NCBI RefSeq assembly: GCF_001422045.1
Contig: NZ_LMLW01000001.1
Coordinates: 442,972 to 506,971 of the forward strand
Direction: 5' to 3'
DNA length: 64,000 nucleotides
Origin: Sphingomonas sp. Leaf242
GTDB taxonomy: Bacteria; Pseudomonadota; Alphaproteobacteria; Sphingomonadales; Sphingomonadaceae
Part shown: positions 44,878-53,980 of the stretch, one piece after another
How the letters are laid out: the number at the start of each line of letters is the position of its first letter
Numbering within the stretch: position 1 is the first letter of the stretch
Translations under genes and position numbers: made by a program
Notes under the pieces: generated by a model
What the model was told of the DNA's origin: nothing
Seen by the model: the letters and a program-made list of their open reading frames with translations, nothing else
Databases searched by the model: none

Positions 44878-45408
44878 GTGAAATCTCTGTCGTATCTCGC
44901 GGGTCCCATCCTCGCCTTTTCGGCCGTGCTGCCGACGCAGCCGGCACCGTCGGCGGTGCTCAACGTGCCGGTCGCGGCGCGTGTCATCACCTTCGTGCAG
45001 CCGGCACCGGTCGGCGTCGTGCCGGTCGCGATCGTGTACGAGCCCGGCAATGCCGCATCGGAAGCGGACGCGGCGGATATGGAACGCGCGCTGTCGAACG
45101 GCATCACGATCGGCCGGGCGACGCTGCGGACTCGGCGCGTGGCCGTGTCGAACCTCGAACAGCTGAGCGGGGTCAAGGCCGCCTTCGTGACGACGGGCCT
45201 GCGCGCATATCAGGACGAGGTCGCGGCAGCGGCCGGCGCGCAGTCGGTTCTGACGATCACGGCGGACTCCGCCTGCGTGATCAGCGGGAAGTGCGTCGTC
45301 GGCATCACCAGCCCGAACCGGACGCAGATCATCGTCAGCAAGGCGGCGGCGCGCCGCAGCGGTATCCGCTTCGGCTCGGCATTCCTCATGCTCGTCAAGG
45401 AGGTCTGA
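44878..45408 (+). CDS. YfiR-like (DUF4154-like) periplasmic protein
   Basis: A 176-residue exported protein. Start GTG 44878 has TTAGGA upstream and yields a signal (VKSLSYLAGPILAFSAVLP). The end SVLTITADSACVISGKCVVGI...SKAAARRSGIRFGSAFLMLVKEV follows the YfiR/DUF4154 pattern: a 'pvLTI' strand, then a beta strand and 'AARxxGlxxss.LL.L' terminal helix. The two Cys of ACVISGKC could be bridged. In Pseudomonas YfiR holds back the membrane cyclase YfiN. Here it is 153 bp downstream of a GGDEF-EAL gene and 2 bp upstream of a TonB receptor. Homology is by pattern only. Confidence 0.6.
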   Translation: MKSLSYLAGPILAFSAVLPTQPAPSAVLNVPVAARVITFVQPAPVGVVPVAIVYEPGNAASEADAADMERALSNGITIGRATLRTRRVAVSNLEQLSGVKAAFVTTGLRAYQDEVAAAAGAQSVLTITADSACVISGKCVVGITSPNRTQIIVSKAAARRSGIRFGSAFLMLVKEV

Positions 45409-45410
45409 TC

Positions 45411-47471
45411 GTGCGGTATCGTACTTCGCTTCGTCTTGCCGCAATCGCGAGCCTGCCGCTCGTCGCGATGCCCGTCCATGCGCAACGCATGGATTACGAC
45501 CTGCTCAGCCAGACGATGGGCGAACCCGTCACCAAGAGCGTCACCGGCAAGCCGCAACGCCAGTCGGAAAGCCCTGCATCGACGATCGTCATCAACCACG
45601 ACCAGATCCTGCGCTCGCCGGCGAAGGACGTTCCGAGCCTGCTCAATACCTATGCCGGGATCGACGTGAACCACTGGACCGTGGGGCAGAGCGACATCGC
45701 GGTGCGCGGCGGCGTGCAGACCTACAACCCGCGGCTGCTCGTGCTGGTCAACGGGCGCCAGGTCTATCTCGATCATTACGGAATGACCGACTGGAACCTG
45801 CTCGGCATCCAGCTCGAGGAAATCCAGCAGATCGAGCTCGTGCGCGGCCCGGTCGGTGCGCTGTTCGGGTTCAATGCGGCAAGCGGCGTCGTCAACATCA
45901 TCACGATCGATCCCCTCGCAAGCCGCAAGATCTTCGCCACCGCGGAGGCCGGCAATCATGGCTATGGCCGGATCGCCGGTGCGCTCAGCATGCCGGTCTC
46001 CAGCGCGATCGGACTCCGGGTGTCCGGCGGGCACATGCGCGAGAACGAGCGCGCGATACCGACCGACCAGATCCAGCCCGCGCGCGCCGACGACGTGATC
46101 CGCGACGATGCGTCGGCGACGGTCGATGCCGATCTCGATGCGCAGACCCAGTTGAGCGTGACCGGCGGCTATGCGCGCAATCGCCAGTTGGAACTGCTCG
46201 TCACGCAGATCTACAGCGAACAGCTCTACAGGACGCGCAATATCGGCGTGCACGTCGACCGCGACACGCCGTGGGGCAGCATCACCGCGCAGGTGTACAA
46301 CAACTGGCTTGATGCCCGATACGGGATCGGATCGAACGATCCGGGACGCGCGCCGATCGCCGCGCTCCAGACGTTCGACCTATCGGCACGCACCCTCGTC
46401 GCGCAGACCTCGGCGCTGGTCAGGCTGAGCGGCGACGATACCGCGCGGATCGGCGTCGAGTACCGCGACAACCGCGTCGACAGCGGCGTGACGTTCTCGC
46501 GGATCACCGACTATTCGGTCCTCTCGGCCAATGCGATGCTCGACGTGCGGGTCGCCGATCCGCTGTCCGTGAACCTTGCCGGCCGGATCGACACGCTGTC
46601 GCTGGGGCAATCGGGGACGATCGCCGCGATCACTGCCAACACCGCGCGCGACTTCGACCGCTCGTTCACCGCATTCAGTTTCAACGCGGCGGCGGTCTAT
46701 CAGCCGGGCGTCCGGCAGACCATCCGCTTGAACGGTGGGCGCGCCGTGCAGGCGCCGTCGCTGGTCGTGTTCGGGATGAACATCCCGGTGACGTTCGTCG
46801 GCGTACCGCTGCCGGTCGTCGTCGCGGGCGATCCGGCGATCAAACCCGTCGAGGTCTGGAGCGCGGAGCTCGCCTATGACTACCGGATCTCCGACGCGCT
46901 GGAAATCAAGACGGTGGCGTTCTTCACCCGCACGAACAACGCGATCGCCTATCCCGGTGACAATCCGGTGCTCGAGATCCGCGGCGTGACCGATCCGTTC
47001 CTCGTCACGCGGGTCGCCAATATCGGGAATTTTCGCACATACGGCGTGGAGCTGTCGGCCCGGGGGGCGATCCGGGACCATGTCACCTGGCGGGCGAATT
47101 ATTCCTTCACGCAGACCGACGAGGCATTGCCGGCGAATGCTCGGGGCATCGAATATGCGTTCGTACCCGGCGAAGCGACCGCCCGGCACAAGGCCAATCT
47201 GGTGATCGATTATAGCGGCGCGCGGTGGTCGGGATCCGTCGTCGGCCGGTACACTTCCGCAACGCGTCAGCTCAGCACGCGGCCCGATACGTTTCTCGAT
47301 CTGTTCGACGTGTCGGCCGCGCTCGCGCTCGACGCGAAGGTCGGCGTCCGCCTGTCACGGACGGTCTCGGCCTGGGTTGCGGGCGAGAATTTGACGCACG
47401 CGTCCGGCGCCACCAAGTCGCCGCTGCCCGCGGATACGCGGGTGCGATCGGGGATCAGCGTTTCGTTCTGA
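45411..47471 (+). CDS. TonB-dependent receptor coupled to a YfiR-like protein
   Basis: A 686-residue outer-membrane receptor. Start GTG 45411 has AAGGAGG (45397-45403) inside the end of the preceding gene. Signal peptide to PVHA-QR; plug about 35-175 (SESPASTIVINHDQI, GIDVNHWTVGQSDIAVRGG, LVLVNGRQVYLDHYG, LVRGPVGALFGFNAASGVVNI); barrel to the terminal Phe (RVRSGISVSF). The start segment LLSQTMGEPVTKSVTGKPQR is characteristic of a receptor branch seen beside signalling genes. Ligand unknown. Ends 9 bp from the convergent PAS-LuxR gene. Confidence 0.88.
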   Translation: MRYRTSLRLAAIASLPLVAMPVHAQRMDYDLLSQTMGEPVTKSVTGKPQRQSESPASTIVINHDQILRSPAKDVPSLLNTYAGIDVNHWTVGQSDIAVRGGVQTYNPRLLVLVNGRQVYLDHYGMTDWNLLGIQLEEIQQIELVRGPVGALFGFNAASGVVNIITIDPLASRKIFATAEAGNHGYGRIAGALSMPVSSAIGLRVSGGHMRENERAIPTDQIQPARADDVIRDDASATVDADLDAQTQLSVTGGYARNRQLELLVTQIYSEQLYRTRNIGVHVDRDTPWGSITAQVYNNWLDARYGIGSNDPGRAPIAALQTFDLSARTLVAQTSALVRLSGDDTARIGVEYRDNRVDSGVTFSRITDYSVLSANAMLDVRVADPLSVNLAGRIDTLSLGQSGTIAAITANTARDFDRSFTAFSFNAAAVYQPGVRQTIRLNGGRAVQAPSLVVFGMNIPVTFVGVPLPVVVAGDPAIKPVEVWSAELAYDYRISDALEIKTVAFFTRTNNAIAYPGDNPVLEIRGVTDPFLVTRVANIGNFRTYGVELSARGAIRDHVTWRANYSFTQTDEALPANARGIEYAFVPGEATARHKANLVIDYSGARWSGSVVGRYTSATRQLSTRPDTFLDLFDVSAALALDAKVGVRLSRTVSAWVAGENLTHASGATKSPLPADTRVRSGISVSF

Positions 47472-47480
47472 CCGCCCCGA

Positions 47481-48956
47481 TCACGCGCCTACGCCGCGCT
47501 CGTGGGCCCAGACCACCGCGGCGCTGCGTCGGTTGACGCCGATCTTGGCATAGAGTCGCGCGACATGGTTACGGACCGTGTTGCGCGACAGGCCCAGGCG
47601 CTCGGCGATCGCCGCATCGTCGAAATCCTGGCAGATCAGTTCGAGCACCTCGCGTTCGCGTTTGCTGAGATCGGTGGAGGGCGCGTTGGTCCCGGGCAGT
47701 GCACGCGGATTACGTAGCGTCGCCAGCTTGTCCATGATCGAGCGGCTGAGCCAGTTGGCGTCCTTCATCACCGCGTCGATCGCCTCGACGAGATCGAGTT
47801 CGCCGCGCCGCCGTGCCGAGATGTCCTGATACAGCCATAGTACGCACGGTTCGCCGTCGACGCTGATCCGTTCGGCGGACACTAGGCAGTCGAGCCCTTC
47901 GCCGTTCTTGTGGAGCAGCCGGACATCGTGGCCGCGAAAGCCGCCGCGCTCGCGGATCTCGGTTTCGAGGCCCTCGCGTTGCACCGCATCGTTCCACAGC
48001 TGCAGATCGTCCGCGACCATGCCGACGACTGCTTTCTCGGTGTAGCCGGTGAGCGTCTTGAACGCGGCATTGACCTGCGCGATGCGGTTGTCGTCGCCCT
48101 GCGTCACGACCATCGCGATCGGTGCCATCTCGAACACCGAGGCGAAGTGGCGTTCGGTGGCCTGCAACGCGCGTTCGGCCTGACGGCGCGGTTCGAGATC
48201 GGCAAAGGTGAACAACAGGCAGTCTTCGTTTGCGACCTCGATCGGCTGGCCGGCGAGCACAACCAGCGTCTTGTCGCCGCTCGCCAATGGCAGCTCGGCT
48301 TCGAGCTGCGGGACCGTCTTGCCTGCGGCCACGCAGTCCCTGACGAACGGCTTGCGCTGCACCTCGGTCAGGAAATCGAACTCGAACAGCGTCTTGCCGA
48401 TGATCTGGTCGCGGCTGTAGCCCGACAGGTCGAGAAACCCCTGGTTGACGAGCACATAGCGCTGGTCGGCAACGCGGATGATCAGCGCCGGTGCCGGGTT
48501 GGCATGGAACATCGCCTCGAACCGATCCTCCGCATCGAACCGTTCGGACACGTCGTTGATGACGAGCCCCAGGCAGTCGGGTTCGCCGCCATCCTCGTCC
48601 ATGACGATGTCGCGAACCTGATGCACCCAGCGCGGCTCGTCCGCACCCGCCGGGCCGACCTCGACGATCAGGTCGGGAAAGCTCTCCCCCGCGAGCAGCC
48701 GCATCAGCGGGTATTCGCGGCGCGGGATCTTACGGTGGTTCCGGTGGCGCAGGTCGAACCGCGCGGCGTAATCGTCGGCGGTCTCGCCCAGATCCTTCAC
48801 CGAGGATATCCCGTGCATCTTCAGGGCCGCGGGGTTCGCGCTGAGGATGACGCCGGTCGGATCCATCAGGATCACGCCTTCGAGCAGCCCGGTCATGAGC
48901 TGTTCGAGATGGTGCAGCGTGGGGGCGTGGAGCGGCGGATGCGGGGTCTTCGTCAT
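47481..48956 (-). CDS. Three-PAS LuxR-type transcriptional regulator
   Basis: A 491-residue soluble protein. Three PAS domains follow one another, about 20-140 (LLEGVILMDPTGVILSANPA), 145-260 (MFHANPAPALIIRVADQRYV, GYSRDQIIGKTLFEF) and 265-385 (VFEMAPIAMVVTQGDDNRI, LTGYTEKAVVGM), then a LuxR/GerE helix-turn-helix (about 425-485; LSKREREVLELICQDFDDAAIAE, RLGLSRNTVRNHVARLYAKI). There is no receiver or kinase domain, so it is a one-component sensor; a flavin or heme cofactor cannot be assigned. Start ATG 48956. Divergent from the stress cassette, its likeliest target. Confidence 0.82.
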   Translation of the reverse strand: MTKTPHPPLHAPTLHHLEQLMTGLLEGVILMDPTGVILSANPAALKMHGISSVKDLGETADDYAARFDLRHRNHRKIPRREYPLMRLLAGESFPDLIVEVGPAGADEPRWVHQVRDIVMDEDGGEPDCLGLVINDVSERFDAEDRFEAMFHANPAPALIIRVADQRYVLVNQGFLDLSGYSRDQIIGKTLFEFDFLTEVQRKPFVRDCVAAGKTVPQLEAELPLASGDKTLVVLAGQPIEVANEDCLLFTFADLEPRRQAERALQATERHFASVFEMAPIAMVVTQGDDNRIAQVNAAFKTLTGYTEKAVVGMVADDLQLWNDAVQREGLETEIRERGGFRGHDVRLLHKNGEGLDCLVSAERISVDGEPCVLWLYQDISARRRGELDLVEAIDAVMKDANWLSRSIMDKLATLRNPRALPGTNAPSTDLSKREREVLELICQDFDDAAIAERLGLSRNTVRNHVARLYAKIGVNRRSAAVVWAHERGVGA

Positions 48957-49117
48957 ACCCCGTCCAGCGCCGACGGGGGGCATCGGGTTCCGCCCAGAAA
49001 GGCTCAAAACTACCAATCACCCCGGTATTTCTGCACCAACCGGCAAAAGTGGCGAACTGAACGGAACCGCGGGTCCGACTGTTAAGCATCCCGTATCACA
49101 CTTCAGGAAGCCTCATC

Positions 49118-49387
49118 ATGAACCTCATCATCCTCCTAATCGTCGGCGGACTCATCGGCTGGGTCGCCAGCATGATCATGCGGACCGATGCGCAGCAGGG
49201 GATCTTCCTCAACATCGTCGTCGGCATCGTCGGCGCGTTGCTCGCCGGGTTCCTGATCACGCCGCTGATCGGTGGCGCCTCGATCATGGACGGCGCGCTC
49301 AATATCCAGTCGATCCTGATCTCGCTGGTCGGCGCGGTCATCCTGCTCGCGATCATCAACCTGTTTCGTCGCGGCACGGCACGCTGA
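49118..49387 (+). CDS. GlsB/YeaQ/YmgE family membrane stress protein
   Basis: An 89-residue protein with three glycine-rich helices: LIILLIVGGLIGWVASMIM, NIVVGIVGALLAGFL and ILISLVGAVILLAIINLF, the transglycosylase-associated (GlsB) family. Members are induced by stationary phase, acid or envelope stress; no activity is known. AGGAAG lies before the ATG. First of three co-directional genes. Confidence 0.88.
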   Translation: MNLIILLIVGGLIGWVASMIMRTDAQQGIFLNIVVGIVGALLAGFLITPLIGGASIMDGALNIQSILISLVGAVILLAIINLFRRGTAR

Positions 49388-49467
49388 GAAAACGGGGCGG
49401 TCGTTGCAGCGTGGAACTGCCGCCCCGACTGCGGATTATCGAAGAACAAGAAACAAAGGAGAGTATG

Positions 49468-49779
49468 ATGACTGTTCGAGCATTTATGGCCTGTGGCGCA
49501 ATGCTGCTGGCGTCGAGCGCCGTCGCACAGACCGCGACGCATACCGGCGCGCACAACCCCGCGATCAAGAACAACGACGCCGCGCATGTCGCCGCCCCCG
49601 CCAGCGGCGCCAATTCATTCTCGCAAGACCAGGCGCGCGGCCGGCTGACCAAGGCCGGCTATCGGTCGGTGTCGGCGCTGACCAAGGACAAGGACGGCGT
49701 CTGGCGGGGCATGGCGACCCGCGGCGGCAAGAAGGTCCATGTCGGGCTCGACTACAAGGGCAACGTGACCGCGCGCTGA
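49468..49779 (+). CDS. Secreted PepSY-like small protein
   Basis: A 103-residue exported protein. Two adjacent ATGs at 49465 and 49468 both give a signal peptide (MTVRAFMACGAMLLASSAVA-QT); AAGGAGAG favours the second. The mature domain NSFSQDQARGRLTKAGYRSVSALTKDKDGVWRGMATRGG has the strand-helix-strand pattern of PepSY/BON-like domains. Role unknown; likely periplasmic. Same direction as the two stress genes on either side. Confidence 0.7.
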   Translation: MTVRAFMACGAMLLASSAVAQTATHTGAHNPAIKNNDAAHVAAPASGANSFSQDQARGRLTKAGYRSVSALTKDKDGVWRGMATRGGKKVHVGLDYKGNVTAR

Positions 49780-49802
49780 TCCCAATCCTTAGGAGAGAAA
49801 CG

Positions 49803-50438
49803 ATGACCAAGACACTCACACGCCTGTTCGACGACTATGCCGACGCAACCGCCGCGCTCCACGATCTCGAGCGACTGGGCGTACCGCATAGCCATATCAG
49901 CATCGTCGCGAGCAACGCCGACGGCGCGCACGGCGATACGGACACGACGCTCGGCGACGTCGACGATCGCGGCGATGTCAGCCGTGGCGTCTCGACCGGC
50001 GCAGCGGTCGGCGGCGTCGGTGGCCTGCTTGCCGGGCTCGGCCTGCTCGCAATCCCAGGCCTTGGCCCGATCGTCGCGGCGGGCTGGCTCGCCTCGACCG
50101 TGGTCGGCGCCGGAATCGGTGCGGCCGGCGGGGCCGCGACCGGCACGATCGTCGGCGCATTAAAGGACGCAGGCCACTCCGAAGAAGACGCGCATGTCTA
50201 TTCGGAAGGCGTCCGCCGCGGTGGCACGCTGCTGAGCGCGCGCGTCGAGGACGATCTGGTCGCCGAAGCCGAAGCGGTGCTCGATCGCAACCGCTCGGTC
50301 GACGCGACGACGCGCGGCGCGGCGTATCGCCAGGACGGTTGGAGCCGCTTTGACGAGGCCGCCCCCGCCTATACGCGCGACGAAGTTGCCGCTGAGCGGA
50401 ACCGGTATCGGCCGACGACGACGTCGACGACCTACTGA
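49803..50438 (+). CDS. General-stress (YflT/17M-like) glycine-zipper protein
   Basis: A 211-residue protein. The start TLTRLFDDYADATAALHDLERLGVPHSHISIVA is the heat-induced YflT/general stress protein 17M domain; a glycine-zipper hydrophobic region follows (AAVGGVGGLLAGLGLLAIPG to GIGAAGGAATGTIVGAL), then GHSEEDAHVYSEGVRRGGTLLSARV. The tail is Tyr/Thr/Arg-rich. AGGAGAG precedes ATG 49803. Last gene of the stress cassette, followed by a strong terminator. Confidence 0.8.
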   Translation: MTKTLTRLFDDYADATAALHDLERLGVPHSHISIVASNADGAHGDTDTTLGDVDDRGDVSRGVSTGAAVGGVGGLLAGLGLLAIPGLGPIVAAGWLASTVVGAGIGAAGGAATGTIVGALKDAGHSEEDAHVYSEGVRRGGTLLSARVEDDLVAEAEAVLDRNRSVDATTRGAAYRQDGWSRFDEAAPAYTRDEVAAERNRYRPTTTSTTY

Positions 50439-50459
50439 GCGAACGCTGCTTGAATGAAG

Positions 50460-50493
50460 ACGGCGGCCTGTTGGAAAACAGGCCGCCGTTTTT
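50460..50493 (+). terminator. Rho-independent terminator of the stress cassette
   Basis: A perfect 13-bp stem (ACGGCGGCCTGTT / AACAGGCCGCCGT) with loop GGAA, followed by TTTTT. It starts 21 nt after the stop of the last stress gene; it ends just before the stop of the convergent TonB receptor. Confidence 0.95.
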
Positions 50494-50495
50494 CA

Positions 50496-52997
50496 TCAGA
50501 ACCGCGTGGAAATCGTCGCGCCGTAGGTTCTCGGATCGCCTGGCTGGCCGACGATCAGGCCGGTGCTGCCGGACTGGGTTGCGAGCACATCATAGTAATG
50601 CTCGTCGAACGCATTGCGCAGCCAGAGAAACGCGTTGATCCCTTCGCGCTCGCGGAACCCGACGCGGAAGTTGCTCAGCGAATAGCCGTTGATCTCGGTA
50701 TAGATCGACTCCGACGGGTTCGACGAGAAATGCGAGCGGTAGCTGCCGTCATAGCCGACATAAACCTGACCATCCTTGCCCGCGATGCGCGCCGGTAGGT
50801 CGTATTCCGCGCCGTACGAGAGCGCGAATTTCGAGACGCCGGGCAGGCGCTGCCCCGAGATGTCGCAGCTCGCCGGGCTGTACGACGGCCGGGTCGCAGT
50901 GCCGGCCTGGCCCGCGGGGCTCGCCGGGTGCGTCGCATCCGCCGCGGTGCCGCCGGTCAGTTCGGGCGGGCAGGGCGCATCGACGAACTTGACGTATTTG
51001 GCGTCGGTGTAGGCGCCGTTGACGTACAGGTTCAGCCGCTCCGACGGCCGGAACGCGGAGTCAAATTCGAGACCGCGCGTGCGCACCTTGCCCGCATTAG
51101 CCAGATAACCGCGCAACACCGAATACTGGTTGTTGGTGACGGTCGCCTGATAATCCGCGATCTCGGTCCAGAACCCGGCGATGTTCAGCGTCACGCGCCG
51201 ATCGGCGAACTGCGTCTTCAGCCCCAGCTCGTAATGATTGACCTTTTCCGGCTTCACGGTCGCCGACGCGAGGATCGGATTGTTGTTGGCGTCGAGCGGC
51301 AGGCCCGACAGGTTGATTCCGCCCGATTTATAGCTGCGCGCATAGGTCGCATAGGCGTGAATGTCGGGGGTCACGGTGTACGACGCGGTGATGTCGCCCG
51401 ACAGGTTCCAGTTGTCGAACGTCGGCTTGTAGCTTTGCGGCGCGAGCACGCCGCGCTGATCGGCTGTCAGCGTGGTGCCGCCATTGCCGGTGGTGACGAC
51501 GGAGACGTAATCGCCGTCCTTCTTGTCGTAGTTCAACCGCAGGCCGGGCGCGATCTGAAGCTTGTTCGTGGCATGCCAGGTGAGCTTTCCGAACAGCGCG
51601 GCGCTGGTGTTGGTGAAGCCGATCGTGTTGCGGCTGGTCAGCCCGTCGAGCACCGACGGGTTGCAGGCCGCGGTGGTCGCGGTCGCGCATCCGGTGGCGC
51701 CGGGCGCGACACCGTTGCCGGGATTGAGCAGGAACCGGCTCGCCGCGGGGCCCTGCACCTGAAGACCCTGTGTATCGATCGTCTGGTGGAAGTAGAAGAC
51801 GCCGACCGTGTAGTCGACCGCGTGCGTGCCGTTCGATCCGACCCGCAGTTCCTGGCTGAACTGGCTCTGCTGCGACGGGTTTGCCGAGACCGGGGTGATC
51901 GGCAGGCCGATGAAATCGCGATCGTTCGACGGATCCCAATGCCAGAACCGCCACGCGGTGACCGACGTCACCGTCGCCGGGCCGATATCCCAGTTCGCGA
52001 GCAGCGATGCGCCGCCCAGTTCCTGCTTCGCGCGCAGCGGCGTATCGACGTCGGTCACCCGGTCGAACGCGTTCTTCGAGGGCACGACATAGCCCTGCGC
52101 CGCGGCGAGCGCCGCATATTGCCGGTTGAGCGGTCGCTGCGTCGTGCCGACCCGCGCATAATATTGGACGCAGCAATTAGGGTTCTGCCGGCCGTAATCG
52201 CCGTACAGCGTTAGGTCGAGATTGGAGGCCGCGCGCCACAGCAGCTGGCCGCGAAATCCGAGATTGTCCTGGCTGTTGAGATAGGTGTCGGTGCGCGAAT
52301 TGTAGATCGTGCCGCGCCGTGTCGTGATCGACGTCGACAGCCGGATCGCCAGCTTGTCGTCGACCAGCGGCCCCGACACCGACGCCTTGCCCTGGAAGAA
52401 ATCGTAATTGCCGCCGCTCAGTTCGACGCGCGCCTCGGGCGTGAAGCTCGGCGCGCGTGTGGTGACGTTGATCGCGCCCGCGGTGGTGTTCTTGCCGTAT
52501 AGGGTGCCCTGCGGTCCGCGGAGGATCTCGATCCGCTCGGTATCGGTGAAGTCGAACGTCGCCGAGGCGATGCGGCTGTAATAGACCTGGTCGACATAGA
52601 TGCCGACGCCCTGTTCGATGCCGTCGTTGGTCAGCCCGAACGGCGCGCCGAGCCCGCGGATGTTGGCGGCCGAATTACGCGGGTTGGTCGAATAGAATTG
52701 CAGCGTCGGCGCGAGCTGCGTGATCCGGCTGACGTTGTACGCGCCGGTGTCGGCGATCGCAGTGCCGCCGATCACCGACATCGCGATCGGCACGCTCTGG
52801 ACGGTTTCCGCGCGGCGGCGGGCGGTGACGAGGATGTCGCCGCCTCCATCGCCCGACGCCGGGCCTGCGCGTTCCTGCTCGCCTGTGGACTGCGCCGATT
52901 GCGCGGCCGACGTCGCTACGGGTGCTGGCTGTGGCGGCGGGGTCTGCGGCACCTGCTCGGCACTCTGTAACGTCATCAGCAAAGCAGTCAGCACCAT
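50496..52997 (-). CDS. TonB-dependent receptor
   Basis: An 833-residue outer-membrane receptor. After a short hydrophobic start (MVLTALLMTLQSA) and a Pro/Gln/Ala-rich stretch, GDILVTARRRAETVQSVPIAMSVI opens the plug; RIEILRGPQGTLYGKNTTAGAINVTT is the plug signature, and the barrel ends GDPRTYGATISTRF. The signal lacks the usual basic residues, so the start may be imperfect. Extracellular loops contain Cys pairs (NPNCCVQ, TGCATATTAACNP). Ligand unknown; this iron-type 'VTARRR' subfamily is much expanded in sphingomonads. Divergent from the shikimate-dehydrogenase-like gene. Confidence 0.88.
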   Translation of the reverse strand: MVLTALLMTLQSAEQVPQTPPPQPAPVATSAAQSAQSTGEQERAGPASGDGGGDILVTARRRAETVQSVPIAMSVIGGTAIADTGAYNVSRITQLAPTLQFYSTNPRNSAANIRGLGAPFGLTNDGIEQGVGIYVDQVYYSRIASATFDFTDTERIEILRGPQGTLYGKNTTAGAINVTTRAPSFTPEARVELSGGNYDFFQGKASVSGPLVDDKLAIRLSTSITTRRGTIYNSRTDTYLNSQDNLGFRGQLLWRAASNLDLTLYGDYGRQNPNCCVQYYARVGTTQRPLNRQYAALAAAQGYVVPSKNAFDRVTDVDTPLRAKQELGGASLLANWDIGPATVTSVTAWRFWHWDPSNDRDFIGLPITPVSANPSQQSQFSQELRVGSNGTHAVDYTVGVFYFHQTIDTQGLQVQGPAASRFLLNPGNGVAPGATGCATATTAACNPSVLDGLTSRNTIGFTNTSAALFGKLTWHATNKLQIAPGLRLNYDKKDGDYVSVVTTGNGGTTLTADQRGVLAPQSYKPTFDNWNLSGDITASYTVTPDIHAYATYARSYKSGGINLSGLPLDANNNPILASATVKPEKVNHYELGLKTQFADRRVTLNIAGFWTEIADYQATVTNNQYSVLRGYLANAGKVRTRGLEFDSAFRPSERLNLYVNGAYTDAKYVKFVDAPCPPELTGGTAADATHPASPAGQAGTATRPSYSPASCDISGQRLPGVSKFALSYGAEYDLPARIAGKDGQVYVGYDGSYRSHFSSNPSESIYTEINGYSLSNFRVGFREREGINAFLWLRNAFDEHYYDVLATQSGSTGLIVGQPGDPRTYGATISTRF

Positions 52998-53152
52998 ATC
53001 GCGTCCCCCGAACCTGTGCCGATAAACTCCATTGATATAGTGGGATTACCAATATCTATTTTGATCGGATGCCTAAAGCTCAGCTTTGAGGGTGCGGGAT
53101 GGTGGCGCCGGCCGGACGGTATATAGACGCGGGAATGACGAAGGAGAGCCGC

Positions 53153-53965
53153 ATGAAACCGCCGATCGGACGCGATACGCGTCTGTGCATGTCGCTGTCG
53201 GCGAGGCCCGGCAATTTCGGCACCCGCTTTCACAACCGGCTCTACGCACTGACCGGGCTCGACTATGTGTACAAGTCGTTCTCGACCACCGATCTGCCCG
53301 CGGCGATCGGCGGGATCCGCGCGCTGGATATTCGCGGCTGCGCGATCTCGATGCCGTTCAAGGAGGCGGTGATCGCGCTGCTCGACGGTCTTGCACCATC
53401 GGCGAGTGCGATCGACAGCGTGAACACGATCGTCAACGACGACGGTGTGCTGACCGGGCACAACACGGATTACGGCGCGGTCGTCGATCTGGTCAGCGAT
53501 ATCGATCGATCGCTCTCGTTCGTCCTGCACGGCTCGGGTGGGATGGCGAAGGCGGTCGCCGCCGCGCTGAGCGACAGCGGTTTCCGTGATGGCACGATCG
53601 TCGCGCGCAATGCGGCGGCTGGGCGGGCGCTCGCCGATCTGTACGGATATCGTTGGGCATCCGAAGCGAGCGGGGCGGCGGCGCTCCTGATCAACGTGAC
53701 GCCGATCGGCATGACCGGGGCGGATGCGGACGCGCTGGCGTTCCCGCCCGACATGATCGCGGCGTGCGACATCGCGTTCGACGTAGTGCAATATCCGCCC
53801 GAGACGCCGTTCCTGCGCGCCGCCGCGGACGCGGGCAAGCGCTGCATCACCGGCACCGAGGTCGCGACCCTGCAGGCGCTGCAACAGTTCGTGCTCTACA
53901 CCGGCGTGACGCCCGACGCTGCACAGGTCGTCGAGGCGGCCGAGTGGGCGCGCGCGAACTCTTGA
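53153..53965 (+). CDS. Shikimate 5-dehydrogenase-like protein (HI0607 type)
   Basis: A 270-residue two-domain oxidoreductase. The N-domain shows SLSARPGNFGTRFHNRLYAL and AISMPFKEAVIALLD, with the active-site Lys; NTDYG supplies the Asp; the Rossmann loop is HGSGGMAKAVAAAL. It belongs to the AroE-like group whose shikimate activity is weak (HI0607/SdhL), thus probably not the main AroE. AAGGAGAG precedes ATG 53153. Converges with the M20 peptidase 15 bp away. Confidence 0.8.
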   Translation: MKPPIGRDTRLCMSLSARPGNFGTRFHNRLYALTGLDYVYKSFSTTDLPAAIGGIRALDIRGCAISMPFKEAVIALLDGLAPSASAIDSVNTIVNDDGVLTGHNTDYGAVVDLVSDIDRSLSFVLHGSGGMAKAVAAALSDSGFRDGTIVARNAAAGRALADLYGYRWASEASGAAALLINVTPIGMTGADADALAFPPDMIAACDIAFDVVQYPPETPFLRAAADAGKRCITGTEVATLQALQQFVLYTGVTPDAAQVVEAAEWARANS

Positions 53966-53980
53966 TCCGCCCGCGCGCGC

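Noticed and set aside
49050..49085. EcfG-type (GGAAC/CGTT) general-stress promoter before the GlsB-like gene
   Set aside because: GGAAC is present but a TGTT lies only 12 nt later; the spacing expected is 16-17 nt and the -10 does not match.
49394..49426. GGGGCGG/CCGCCCC hairpin after the GlsB-like gene as a terminator
   Set aside because: The 19-nt loop and lack of a T-run make it a weak candidate; the next genes are likely co-transcribed.
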